This document shows, piece after piece, positions 28,101 to 40,100 of a stretch of 64,000 bases of DNA. Position 1 is the first letter of the stretch, and each line of letters starts with the position of its first letter. The notes under the pieces were generated by a model. It was not told where the DNA came from, did not search any database, and was given only the letters and a program-made list of their open reading frames with translations. Source of the stretch: Metellina segmentata (lineage: Eukaryota > Arthropoda > Arachnida > Araneae > Tetragnathidae). The position numbers were made by a program, and so were the translations under genes. The stretch covers positions 129,815,083 to 129,879,082 of the forward strand of contig OX375872.1 of the NCBI GenBank assembly GCA_947359465.1, given 5' to 3'.

Positions 28101-31100
28101 ATTTAACATCACATATATACCTTACATTTGGTTTTCTTTTAATAAATCATTTTTCAATTAAATATTTATATTTTTCCCAAGAGATTCTGACGCTACGCCG
28201 ATTGGATCTCTTCGCAATTCGAATTTTGCCGAATTTGACAATGACGAGGCCATTACGGCGTTGCCCGTGGTGTTGGTGTGCGAGGCAAAACATAGCTCAT
28301 AATATTCATAATTTGTAACCAAATCGGAATTTGATCAAATCAGATCGAATAACTAAATTGGAATTCGCATGGAATTCATTCCAATATTCTACAAATTTCC
28401 ATTTGGTTTGCTCAGAAATTTAAATGGGATTATTTAACAATCAACGGGGATTATCGAGCAGTGGTCAAACCTGACCCACGAAAAGAACTGTCACGGGCAA
28501 CGCCGTGCTGGCCGCGCAGCGACTAGGTAAATATAAGATGGAAATATGTTAGTCATTTTTACAGTATGATCTCACAATGAAATTCTTCATTCTGTCATAA
28601 AATACTTAGAAAGGGCTTGCAATTGTTGCTTAAGTATTTGAATTCTTAAATCTGACATTTAAAAAGGGAGTCATCAGTAATATTGAGTGTAAATTTGACG
28701 CAAAAAAAATCACAACTCGTATAATTAATTAAAATTGCAACGCATTTAATGGTGATACAGACATATGTTATTTATTGAAACACTGGAAAACATCTTGAGA
28801 GGTTGACTTTGAGTTTTAGGGCCATATTTAACTAAGCTGCGTCAAATTTTGTGTCATCAGGAAAGTTCTGCGAGTTTTTCAAATTGAAGCGCGCTTTGTT
28901 ATTATTATTTTGCTAGCACTGATAAGGAGTGACCTTGATTGAAGCAGATGTGTAAATACGGTCTTTTCTGCCTTCACTGCATAATTCTAGCTTGTGTCAT
29001 AATATTTGTTTCACTGCAGTGCTAAGAAAGGAGAACCAAAAAGTTCATTACCGTCATATTATGTTCTTTTACTTTAAGAAAGAAAAAATTACTAGTCAGA
29101 CTTGCTCGTACAATGTGTGCTATATAGGGACAAAGTGCTGTTTCTGAAGGCACAGTTCGAAGGCGATTTGATAAATATAGGCTCTGAAATTTCAGCCTCG
29201 AAGATGATGCCCGCTCTGGACGACCATCCTTTGTAAACGAGGACCTATTAAAAGATGCCATCGCTGAAAATCCACGTTACACAGTTCAGGAACTATCACA
29301 CAAACTAAATATTTCAAAAAGTACAGTTCATGATCATATGAAGAAGATTGGGTATGTAAGCCCCTACGGTGTATAGAGAAATACACCGTACTTCAAATAC
29401 CCATACTTTAAACACAGAATATGCTTGCTCAAATATCGGCATGTGATTCTTTGCTGGAACGGAATGAAGAAGCTACTTTTTTGAAACATCTCATTACTTG
29501 GAAATGAGAAGTGGATATTATACAATAATGCTACATCCCAAAAAAGTAATGATGTGTGTATGGTGGGACTACAAAAGAATTGTTCATTATGAATTGTTGC
29601 CAAAAATCAGACAATAAATTCGGAAAAAAAACAATTATCAAATGGCAGTATTAAAAGCAGAAATCGAAGCAAAGTGACCAGAACAGACCAATCGTCGAGG
29701 TGTTGTCTTCTAGCATGACAATGTGCAGTCCCATATTTCGCTGAATGCCAGACAATGACTTATTGAGTATGGCTGAGATGTTTTGTGTTACCCACATATT
29801 CACCAGACCTTGCCCCTTAGATTTTCACCTCTTCAGGTCACTTTAAATTTCTCTGAATGGTCTGGAGTTCAATTCTTTGGAGAATGTCAAACAGCACCTC
29901 GATAATTTCTTTACAAATAAGCTTAATGATTTTTTTTTAATTATCCAGCTGCCGGAAAAATGGCAAAAAGTCATAGAACAAAATAGTGCTTATGTGATTC
30001 AAAAATATTTTCTATTGTTTTTGTACTGCTTCGTTGGTATTTATCATAAAAAAAACTGCAGAACTTTCATAATGATCCAATACAAGGCATGCAACTTCAA
30101 GTAAAAAATGTCCATTCTTATTAAGGATACAATGCTGTTTTGTTACCTTATGGTTATACTTTACTACAGTGGCTAATTAGACCTTAAATATGCAGGAAAT
30201 ACAAAATGGCACTATACTTACGATGTATAAGTACTGCAATCATAGAACGTGAAATTCGTAGCAACAAAATCTGGTCCAATCTTCATACGTACAGATAATT
30301 TAGCAGTGAAGTGATCTGTAGAAAAGAACAAAACATTTAATATTCACAAAAATCTGGTTCCTTAACGACACAGTGCAATTTCTAGATTTATGGTGAACTT
30401 AGTCACTAAAAAAATTATCCTACAATACAATAGTGTATATAGTAGTGCAACTCAGTTCCAACATGAAGAACTCTTTGGTAGACAAAGCTACACTCCGTTC
30501 CACGCTTCATGTTAAATTCGTGACTGGTAGACGTGATGTGAATACGCACTTTCAAAATCAAGCCAGATGCTCCATTTGGAACAAATTCCAGATGCATCTA
30601 CCTCAATCGTCGCACACGTCGGTGTCCACTATAAGCAACGGAATTGCTGATGCGATTCATATCTCTTATAAAAACTGTCCGAAGTCAATGTGATAACAGA
30701 CACCGCTTCTATTTCTATCTGAGTTTTTCTTCAATGCTGCTCAGTCTCATTTCAAACGGCCGTCTGCTAAAGGCAACACATGACCGATATCGCAACATTT
30801 CTTTGCTTAGCAATGCACACGGAAATACAAACGTGGCCTTGAAACAGCACATTCAAGGTCTCTAGCATTTTGCAGCCCATCAACTAGTGGAAGCATCTAT
30901 CGAATCCAGCCATTGCTAAATTCTGGAGGGGAGCATTGAGGTGAACTTAGCAACCACTTGCAAAATTAATTTACAAAACAGTAGTGTGGCCATAAAAAAA
31001 CAGCAAACTTTTATTCTTTTGAGGCATCTGTAACGAAATTAAATAAACGAAATGGAACCGAATTAGGCATCGTGGCTTTTGAAGACATTGGAGAAAAGTA

Positions 31101-34100
31101 TTCTGCGAAAACAGACGAACATTTGCTTTAAACACAGAGAAAAATGAACTCTACATAGTTTCAACTGTGTACGTCACAGCAGCACCACTTACTACACCCA
31201 AAAAAGGAATGTGAATTACAAACATCCAACCCAAGAATCACTCTCAGTTGTAGAGCATGCCATACACTGGTTGCAATTTTGTTGTACACAAGAAAAGTCA
31301 GCTAGAAATAGATTAGCTCAGTTGAATCTCTATATTAATTTGTGAGTCTGTTGTCAGTTTTTTATTTTGCAACGTGCCACATATCCAGCTGAAATCAGTG
31401 GCGTGGTTATTGCTTACGCAGTTGAATGTTTGTAAATCCATTTTATCTGAGCTTGATACAAATATTCGACTGCTTTACTCCAGCAGCATTAAATTTCCCC
31501 TATCGGAGACTTTTGGTACTGCATTTGTTTTCATGGAATACATCTCCTCATGACTTCAAAAGTATTAATACCAAATTTGGTACCATTCGGTTTATTCGAT
31601 TTAGCTACAGATGTCTCCCAAGAGTGAAAATTATTTTATGGCTGTGTAATCCAACTTCACCTGGAAGTACTTTTTGGTAGACAAAGCTGCACTGTATTTC
31701 ACACGTATTGCTAAGGAGTTAAAATAAAAATTAAATGAATTCAACTGAAGCAACTTACGTTGAGTAGGTGGTATTGGTGGCAGAGAATCAGTGTGTGGAG
31801 TAGCACAGCTAACCCCGTTAGCTGAACGTGATGCATTTGTTACCAATGTCTTCCCAAGAGCTGTGAAAGCACAGAAGAACTGCCCTTCCAACACTGGCAA
31901 ATTGTCTATCACCAAGTTTAGCTGAAAAGCCAAAAACAATTAAGAAATGGGAATAACTAGAAATACTTGGATGATTTCGGAAATGATTTGGTGAAATGTG
32001 AAACTTACAATTCTAGCCGTTGTTCTCTGGATTTGTGGTGGATGGACACTTGTAATGGTGGTACATTTGCCACTTTTGTATGACAACCAGTAAAGTGGAT
32101 CTTGAGCAGCCTCAGCACAATCACTCCTCAAGCTGCACCTAAAATGATAATTTATTAATTTAAAGTGAGTAGTCTTATGAAGGTTGATTTCACAGAACAA
32201 GGGCCATTTAGGGCCAAACACAAGACAGACAATAAGAAATAGACATACAGATATAAGGAAAGTTTTACCGACAGAAGAAAACACACAGGGTAAGATACAG
32301 AAGTCGAGTCTGAGCCGCCTACAACTCACAGGCTGTAGTCTTGTGAAACAGACTAATCAACTAAAATAACCGTCTTAAAATTTAAGCTACTGTACATGGA
32401 CTAATATTTAAAATAAAACATGGGTCTAATGATATGTAATGTATGCGTTACACTAGTCTCGAGAAGGAAAACCATTTTGATGGAAAACTAAACAATAACA
32501 AAGAAAATGAAACAAAGTATTTATTAGAAAAGATGTAAGCACAACAAAGTAAAAATCTTTTTCACAGACTTTCCCAATTGCAATAACAGGGTTCTCTAAG
32601 CGAAAAAAAAATTATGGGCTTTTCTCGAAACTATTTTTAATTTTTTAAGGCTACATTCCCCCATTATATATAGTACCAGATTTTAAAACATAAATTTTTA
32701 GGTAGCTTGAAATAATTAATCCCACGATGTTAATGATATTTAATCTGGGACGAAAATTCTGATCTTGGTTTTTGAAAGCAAATAAAAGAATATCCAGCAG
32801 TCTGGTAAAAATAAATGTTTGAAAAAATATAACGACTTGGGAAATATGAAGGCTTATTATGGCCCTTAAAACTAAAACTAAAAAAGTGTTTAAGATTTGT
32901 ACAAGTTAAAATATGATAGATGGAGAAATGTTCTTGGCTATGCCACACAATGGAGCGATTTCACAAACCAATAAAAATATATGCGTAACTAGTGAATGGC
33001 AGGGATAAGACAGAAAATTAACAAGAGTAAGTCGGCAAGTAAAATAGACAAAATAGACAGGGAACAAGAGTAACAAAAATGTACGCTTACTTGTTTTCAA
33101 GTGAGCACCAACCACAGTAAGGATCCTGGGCCTCTAAGCATTCACTGCAAGTTTTGTAGACAAGACACTCTTGCACTTTGACCATCGTCACCTAGAAGTA
33201 CCAAAATGATAAGACTTTAGCTACTTCAATAGACTACTTTTATTGAGTTAACAGTACTGATTCAAAAAGGTTTTTCCTCTTGGAAGATGTGACTGTCAAA
33301 ATGCATGAGGTCAAGGCCACATTACAACATTAATAGTCAATAGCAGGCAATCAAGAACAGATAAAAGCAGTACACATACTTCTCCTTGAGTACGCCTTTG
33401 CTTTGCACTTTGCTAATTTCAAAATAAAAGTTTTAAATGTATGAAAATATATTTCTTGAAGGATAAAAAATAGTAATGCATGCCTAAATAGATGTTATAT
33501 TTATTCTAAAGCGTACTTTTCTTTCTGTTCCTAAAAGCATGAACTATTGAAGAAGAATATCTTTTAAATCCCTCACAAATATTTAAACAATAATATTTAC
33601 CATAAAAAGGACGAATGAAAATGTCACCAAGATCACATACAATTTCAGTAAAAGAGGTCAGGAGAAGAGTAAAAATAATGTATTACTTCATGCAAAACAG
33701 ACCATAACACTTACTATTACAACACCAAGAATATATTCTGTTAGTAAAATCAATCTTTAAAAACAGAATGCATTTGTGTAAATTGAGAGAGTGTTGATCC
33801 TTTTACTATACATAGATCAATTTAAATATCGCATAGTCAGTGAATAATTTTCTAAGCAACTATTGACTTTCATTATTACCAGTTTAGATTCACAAAGCAC
33901 AATACTGAACAAATATAATTTTCCAGTCTGGAGGAAATGCCAAGCATAAATTGGCATCACAATACCCATGAAAAGTAATAAAAAAGGAACACTGACTTTG
34001 ATGCAGGATATTTATGAGGATAATGAAGTCTGTGTAATTCATAGAAGTAGCAATCCGAATTAGCAAAAGTTTATGTTTATGCACAAGTATTTAAATTTTA

Positions 34101-37100
34101 AATAACACAGATAATCATTTGTATCTTTAGTGAACGGTATAATCTTAAATAAACAGAAATTCCATATTTTAATCTAGCTTCTTTAAGTTCGCCTCTCTTA
34201 GGTCATCAAGAGAATAAATTTTGAAAGTTTAAAAAATAAACCCTATAGTTGTAATAATATAATATAATAGATAAGATAAGTAAATAATATAATAAGACTT
34301 GAAGACAATTCATACACAAGAAAATGTATATATATATATATATACACACACACATTTTTATCATCTATATACATTTTCTTGTCAGATTCTAGTAATACTT
34401 ACCTTCCATTGCCTCAGAGCTGAATATGGAAATGTGCTATTGATATATATCCAAGCCAAAATGTGTTAAAAACTTACCGTTCAATTAAGATGTAAAACTG
34501 GGTCAAGATTTATTGATTAATATTACAAATATTAAAAAATGCAGACTTTATTTTGCTTTTACAACTAATCACAGGACAAGAAATTCAAGTCACTTTTAAT
34601 TAGCAGATATATATTATGTGTTCCTCACATACTGTATAGTAACGATGCGATCGGTTTATCGTTCATTTGTTAGAATTTATTATTTTGGCAAGGTTCAACA
34701 AGTACTCTAACAACAACAACAAAAATTCGACGCACCAAGAAGGAGTTGTCAGATTGCGATAAAAATTGGTGGATGGTGAAAAACATATATAGAAAAACGA
34801 AAGATTAAAATTTCAGAACAATTGAATGATTTATTTCATAGTTTGTCCGTTACAAAGGGAGGAAGTCAATAAGGCGTTGGTCCACCTCTGGACTGGATGC
34901 AAGGTGTCTCCCGGCATAGAGTGAAAAAGTTCCCGGGTGGTGTCCTGCGGAATTTCTTGCCAAATTGTCCCCAACTGTCGGACTAAATGGTCGACATTCC
35001 GGGATGGCTGCAATCGCCTTCCCATAACCTCCCAAATTTGCTTTATGCAGGGGTGAAAACAGTCAAAATGTAAAAAAGAGGAAAATATATGCAGCGTTAT
35101 TTTGAAGTCAAAAATAGCTGAATAAGATTACTATATTTGTGTACTAATGTGTGTACAGAACAGTGGTGCAGCCAGAAATTTTTTTCTGAGGGGGTAGGCA
35201 AATTTTTAGTCTGATAAAAACCCTATAAAGTCCACTATAAACAATGAAATTTGTCTTTGGAAAAGTAGGAGTGGGCACCTTACGTGCAAACTCAAATTTT
35301 GTAAAAGAGAAAAAATATCTAGGCAACTATAAACAGTATAAATAAGTTGGATGAAGTTGAAAATGTTATTTTTATGAATATTTTTGAACACCTCACCAAT
35401 GGTAAGATTTTCTTAAGAGTTGCAATTTTTCAAAAACCTTGATACCAAAAATGAAATTAACAGGAAATCAAAATGCTGTTACAAAAGAATAAATCAAATA
35501 TATACTATTTTTATTAAATAGCATAAATTTTATATTAAAAAAAATAATTAGACACCAAAAATAAAAATGGTACAGCTTCAGTCTTGGTTTATAGAAATGG
35601 CAACGGACTTGGCGCTTTTTGGCGCACTTCTAGTAGCGAGTAATTACAGGTTAAGGTAACCCATATGTATAACGGTTATTGCGGACACAACCAGGTCAAG
35701 TGGAAAATTTTTTAAATTTCATTTCGAATATTCCAGAAAAATCTTTCAAATTCCGTTAAACTGTCGTTTGATTTCATTGGTTCATTCGAAATAATTCTTT
35801 CCTTGGCGACTTAAGGCCCGGTACACATCCGGTTTTTCAACGTGCGGCGCCACTGCGGCACCGAAGCCCAACTATGCACACATAATCGTGAAATGACACA
35901 CGAACTCATTTCGCGCCATTTGCGATAAATATTCTATCGAAGAAAACGTGTTCATTTCTCTTACTTGGCGTAAAAAAAAAGTATATTTTGAAACAAAATA
36001 GACGTTACTGGATACAACCATTTATTAATTATTATTTATAATCTATTTGTTTATGAAAACAAGGTACTTCCGAACGGCGCCAAGGGGAACTGCGGTACAA
36101 ATTGCACGCAAGTTGGACGTGCGTCGCCCCAGCGGCGCTGGAGGCATGTACGCACTGCTGCATTGGATTTAATGTATCTCAGACCGCACTTGCGTTGCGG
36201 CAGCGGCGCCGCACGTTGAAAAACCGGATGTGTGCACCGGGCCTAAGTGCGCCAAGGGCAGGTCGTTGGCACAGCTATAAACGTAGACTGAAGCTGAAAC
36301 CATGTGGTAGGAGAAATATTTCTTAGTTCAGTTTAAATTTACAACCTATTTTCGAATATAAAATAACTTTTTTTTCAAAATCTCTATATTTGTCCGTAAA
36401 TATTCTTATTTTCTATTTGAATCAAATAAACTTAAAATTAATAACTCTTATTATCCAAGAAACAAAAAATTTAACTTATTAAAACAATCATAAATATTGC
36501 CCTTAAAAGAAGCATCATTTTGAAAATGGTTGCAGTCTATGTTTAAAACGATGGCCACCGCCTTGGCGTACTTCTAAAGAAGTTTTAACGGATTTTGAAA
36601 GTAATTTTTAGAATATTCAAAATGAAAATTTAAACTTTCCGCTTGCCGAGGTTGCCATGAAAGACGAAATAACAAAGCATCTTATTTTCTAGTTGAAAGA
36701 AAAATCACATTAAAACCTGATCAACTTAAAATATTTCATTTATACCTTTTCCGCCGCATCATGACGTTTCACGGCCTTTAGATAACAGCTCCGCTTTTTT
36801 AGGAAACCGTAGCTTTACCTACGAAATATGCAACAACGTACGCTAACTAGTTCAAAATCCAAGTTCTCCAGGTTTACCATTAAACTAATAAGCTTCTCAC
36901 AAAGGATTCTTTTCAAAAAGGAATTAGCAAGACTTATTTGTCTTCTATAAACGTAAAAAAAGCTGATAAGGGCAAAAATAGGAATTTTTTTGTAAAAAAT
37001 TATAAAAATTGGTCATTTTTTCAAAATTTACGAAAAGTTGGAAGAATCTACTACCTGAAGTAAGGACACACTTTCCTTATTTTTTTTCTTCTTTTTTTTG

Positions 37101-40100
37101 CATTTATCCTTTGGCTGTAATTCCATAACATAATTTAATTCAAAGAAAAAAGCGGAAATTTTCGGAAGAAAAAAAAACGGAAATTCTCAAAAGGGGAAAA
37201 AAGCGGAAATTCTCGAAAGAAAAAAAAAAGCGGAAATCCGCGTAAACGCGGAAGATTTTCACCCCTGTTTATGGGAGAGAGATCAGGAGACCTAGCTGGC
37301 CAAGGAAGTGTTGGGAAGACTTGAAGACAATTCATAACAACACGTGCTAGGTGCGTCCGGGCATTATCGTGTTAAAAAGTATTGTCATCAGGACACAGTT
37401 GGAAACGTGGCTCGTCACTAACGACTATACGTCCCCAGTCAGCGCCGTTCCACGTTGATCGAGCGCGGAACAACTTCTACTTGGTGCGTCGATTTCTTTC
37501 TTATAGTGTACAAAAATTAACATTTGATTTGAAAGTTAAAAGTAAAAATGGATAGCGGCATGACCATTGACGTTTCAATTCGACTCTTTGGTCAATCAAG
37601 TTTCTTTAAAAATAATAAAACTTATAATTGACTTCATGTTTCAAAAAGTTTAAATAGTAATTATCATTTTAAAGCTAAACTTAAACTGATTTTTGTCAAA
37701 CTGACAATGCGCATCGACACAAGATGGTGGTTATTTGATAGGTTGTGAAACCAGCAGTGTTGTCAACTATTAATTAAAAATTTGCTAACATAATTATGTC
37801 AAAAAATGAAAAGAATTCAACGCAATCAGGTTTGATTTTTAATAACCATTTTAAATAAAAAATTGTTAATATATTAGGTGGCTCTAATAACATGAGCCTC
37901 TACTGCAATAGCAACAATATAGTTTCAGATTCTATTTTGTAATGTATTTATATTACAAGAGAGTAATAAAGTTTAAACGCTTCGATTTTAAGTCTCGCTT
38001 GTAAGGGTGGTTGGATTCAAAATTTACTGATCGCTTATTTCTTCTCGTTTCAAATTCTTTTATGCTTATGTAGTGAAGTTTCAAGATCCAATCAGCCGTG
38101 AAATTCCAAAAATGTATTAACTCTTTCGTTTAACAAATACACATTTTTCTAAGTACAAAAAGTAATCCTATGAAAAATATAGGGTAATAGATAACATTCG
38201 CCCCTTCAGAGCAGCATCCATAAATTGCCTAGGAAGGAGGTCATCTGAACTTTTAAAAAGTCGCTTAACGAACAAAAGGAAGCAGCAGCCAAATGTAGAC
38301 TAAGCTTGGAAGATGAAAAGCTTAAGAGGATAAAAGAAAGTTGGAGAAAATGAAGGAAGCAAATCGTTCAGAGAAATGAAATTTTCGTGACTGGCCAACA
38401 CACACACATCGATCAGACATCTAGAGGAGCAATTTAGAGAATGGCTCCATGGATCGATTAGACTCTCTTAATCGATACCTGTGAGTATCGTATCATTGAA
38501 TGCGAGGAAAATTCTTCGAGCTTCTCTTTTTTGCTACATTAAGGGTTACATTTTTGGTCAGGAATCTCGCAAAATGATCTTTTCTAACGTACCGAAAGAA
38601 AAGAAAAAAAAAAGAAAAAAAAAACGATAGCCATTCACAATTTAAAGATTTTTCCAACGAAAGGAGAAGTTGCACAGTAGTGGTTCTTGCAGTATTTAGA
38701 AATCGATGAGAATATCGTAAAACATCTTACAGGCCAATGTCCTCAAATTTGTAGCTAGCTTTGAAAAGTAACAAGTAAACTTTTAAAATTAGTTTTGGGG
38801 TTACTTCATATCCCGTTAAGTGCTTTACAAACACTAATGCCGAAACAATTCTAGGCAGATTGAAAAGCTATCAAAAGCCTGCTATTATCTTCGAAATGTA
38901 CTGGGCGGAGACGAGATTTTTTCCAATGAAAGTATTGGACTTGGTAACATTCTTAGAGCAGGTTAAAAAATAGCTTCCTTAAAATTTATAATTTCGGAAC
39001 TCAGAAAAAGCGGATTTTTATGGCACAAGGGTGTCAGATTTGGCCAAGCTGCGTCAAACAAAATAACAAATGGAAATAAGATTTACAATAGTAGAAATGT
39101 TGCTTTATTGACTCCATAATAAAGAACGAAAATTCACAATCCATATCATGGTCTAACTTTTAGCAGACTTTTATTTCAAACTAATAAAAGTTCTACGACG
39201 TCGAAGTATACTTTATGGGTGAAGTATGTCAAGGCTAATTTGAGTATCCAACATGAAATTAGAACACCAACAATGGAAGAGAAGAGATCCTTTGCTGATA
39301 CAAGGGGAACTCGCCTATTCATCATGCTTTGTACCAATAAAAATAAGAGAACTACACAAATCCAATTTTCAAATGAGATCGAATCATACGGTATCACAAA
39401 AGCGGAAATACGGATAGTTGAAAATTAAAAAACGAACAAGGACAAGCAAAAAAGACCAGTGAAAAAAAAATAAAAATTTGAAGTGAAAAAAAATGGCAAA
39501 GAAAGTCAGTTTTTGAAGTAGAAACGCTTGAAGCTTTTTTGCTATCATTCGTGTAGAAAAATACACTTGAGCGTTCCACCTCTTCATTTGATATCTACCA
39601 AGCGGAAAACGAAAACGTAAGCAAATTTAACAGACAAGAATTAAGTGCATATAACACCAAATGTACACTGAAGAGAACAAAAAAGCTACCTTTATCCTTA
39701 CGCATTGGATAAACCGACGCAATTTCCTCCAAAAGAAAATTATCGAGCCTTTCTCAGAAAATGTTTATTCAAAATTAATAAAAATCGGACGACATCGAAG
39801 TCTGCTTCATGAGCAACGTCTATCATTTCATTTTTAAGGATACAGCCGTAAATTCCAACGTCAACCTTGGAAGAGTTCCAATCATTGGCTTAGAAGGGGA
39901 GCTTTCCGATTTACCAGGCCTCTACCAAAAACAAGGGGAACTACATAAACTCAATTAGCAAATGAGATGGAATCAAGCGGTGTCACAAAAACGGAAATAA
40001 GAATATTTGAGAATTAAAAAACAAAAGAGGACAAGCGTAAAAAAGATGAGCAGAAAAGATAACAAAAAATTGAAGTGAAAGAAAATGGCGAAGAGGCAGT

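Larger units (their letters stand above)
26856..30221 (-). other. Plexin intron packed with mobile DNA
   Basis: 3.4-kb intron containing two copies of the hairpin repeat (27382-27424 and 28813-28846), a Helitron-like repeat (27530-28525) and a mariner pseudogene (28990-30104). All are described separately. No other coding signal. Confidence 0.65.
35048..37267. mobile_element. hAT-like nested insertion
   Basis: Begins CAGGGGTGAAAA and ends with the exact complement TTTTCACCCCTG. TTTATG lies on both sides (35042-35047 and 37268-37273). The CAGGG terminus suggests hAT, but hAT duplications are normally 8 bp, so the class is uncertain. The right subterminal region has four GCGGAAAT-type repeats separated by A runs (37150-37255), like hAT subterminal motifs. 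No transposase; the interior is made of other repeats. Confidence 0.65.
34705..37508 (-). mobile_element. Tc1-like element (family I) split by a nested insertion
   Basis: Flanked by TA, with ends sharing ATTCGACGCACCAAG inverted at 34725-34740 and ATCGACGCACCAAG (minus) at about 37480-37494. Without the insertion at 35048-37267 the element would be about 590 bp. Minus-strand remnants: [44 protein letters not shown] (before the insertion) and [20 protein letters not shown] (after it). Internal deletion and the interruption make it inactive. Same family as 6876-7631. Confidence 0.8.

Noticed and set aside
30474..31695. 23-bp direct repeat as a target duplication of an LTR element
   Set aside because: Too long for an integration duplication, no TG...CA ends and no retroviral-type proteins between.
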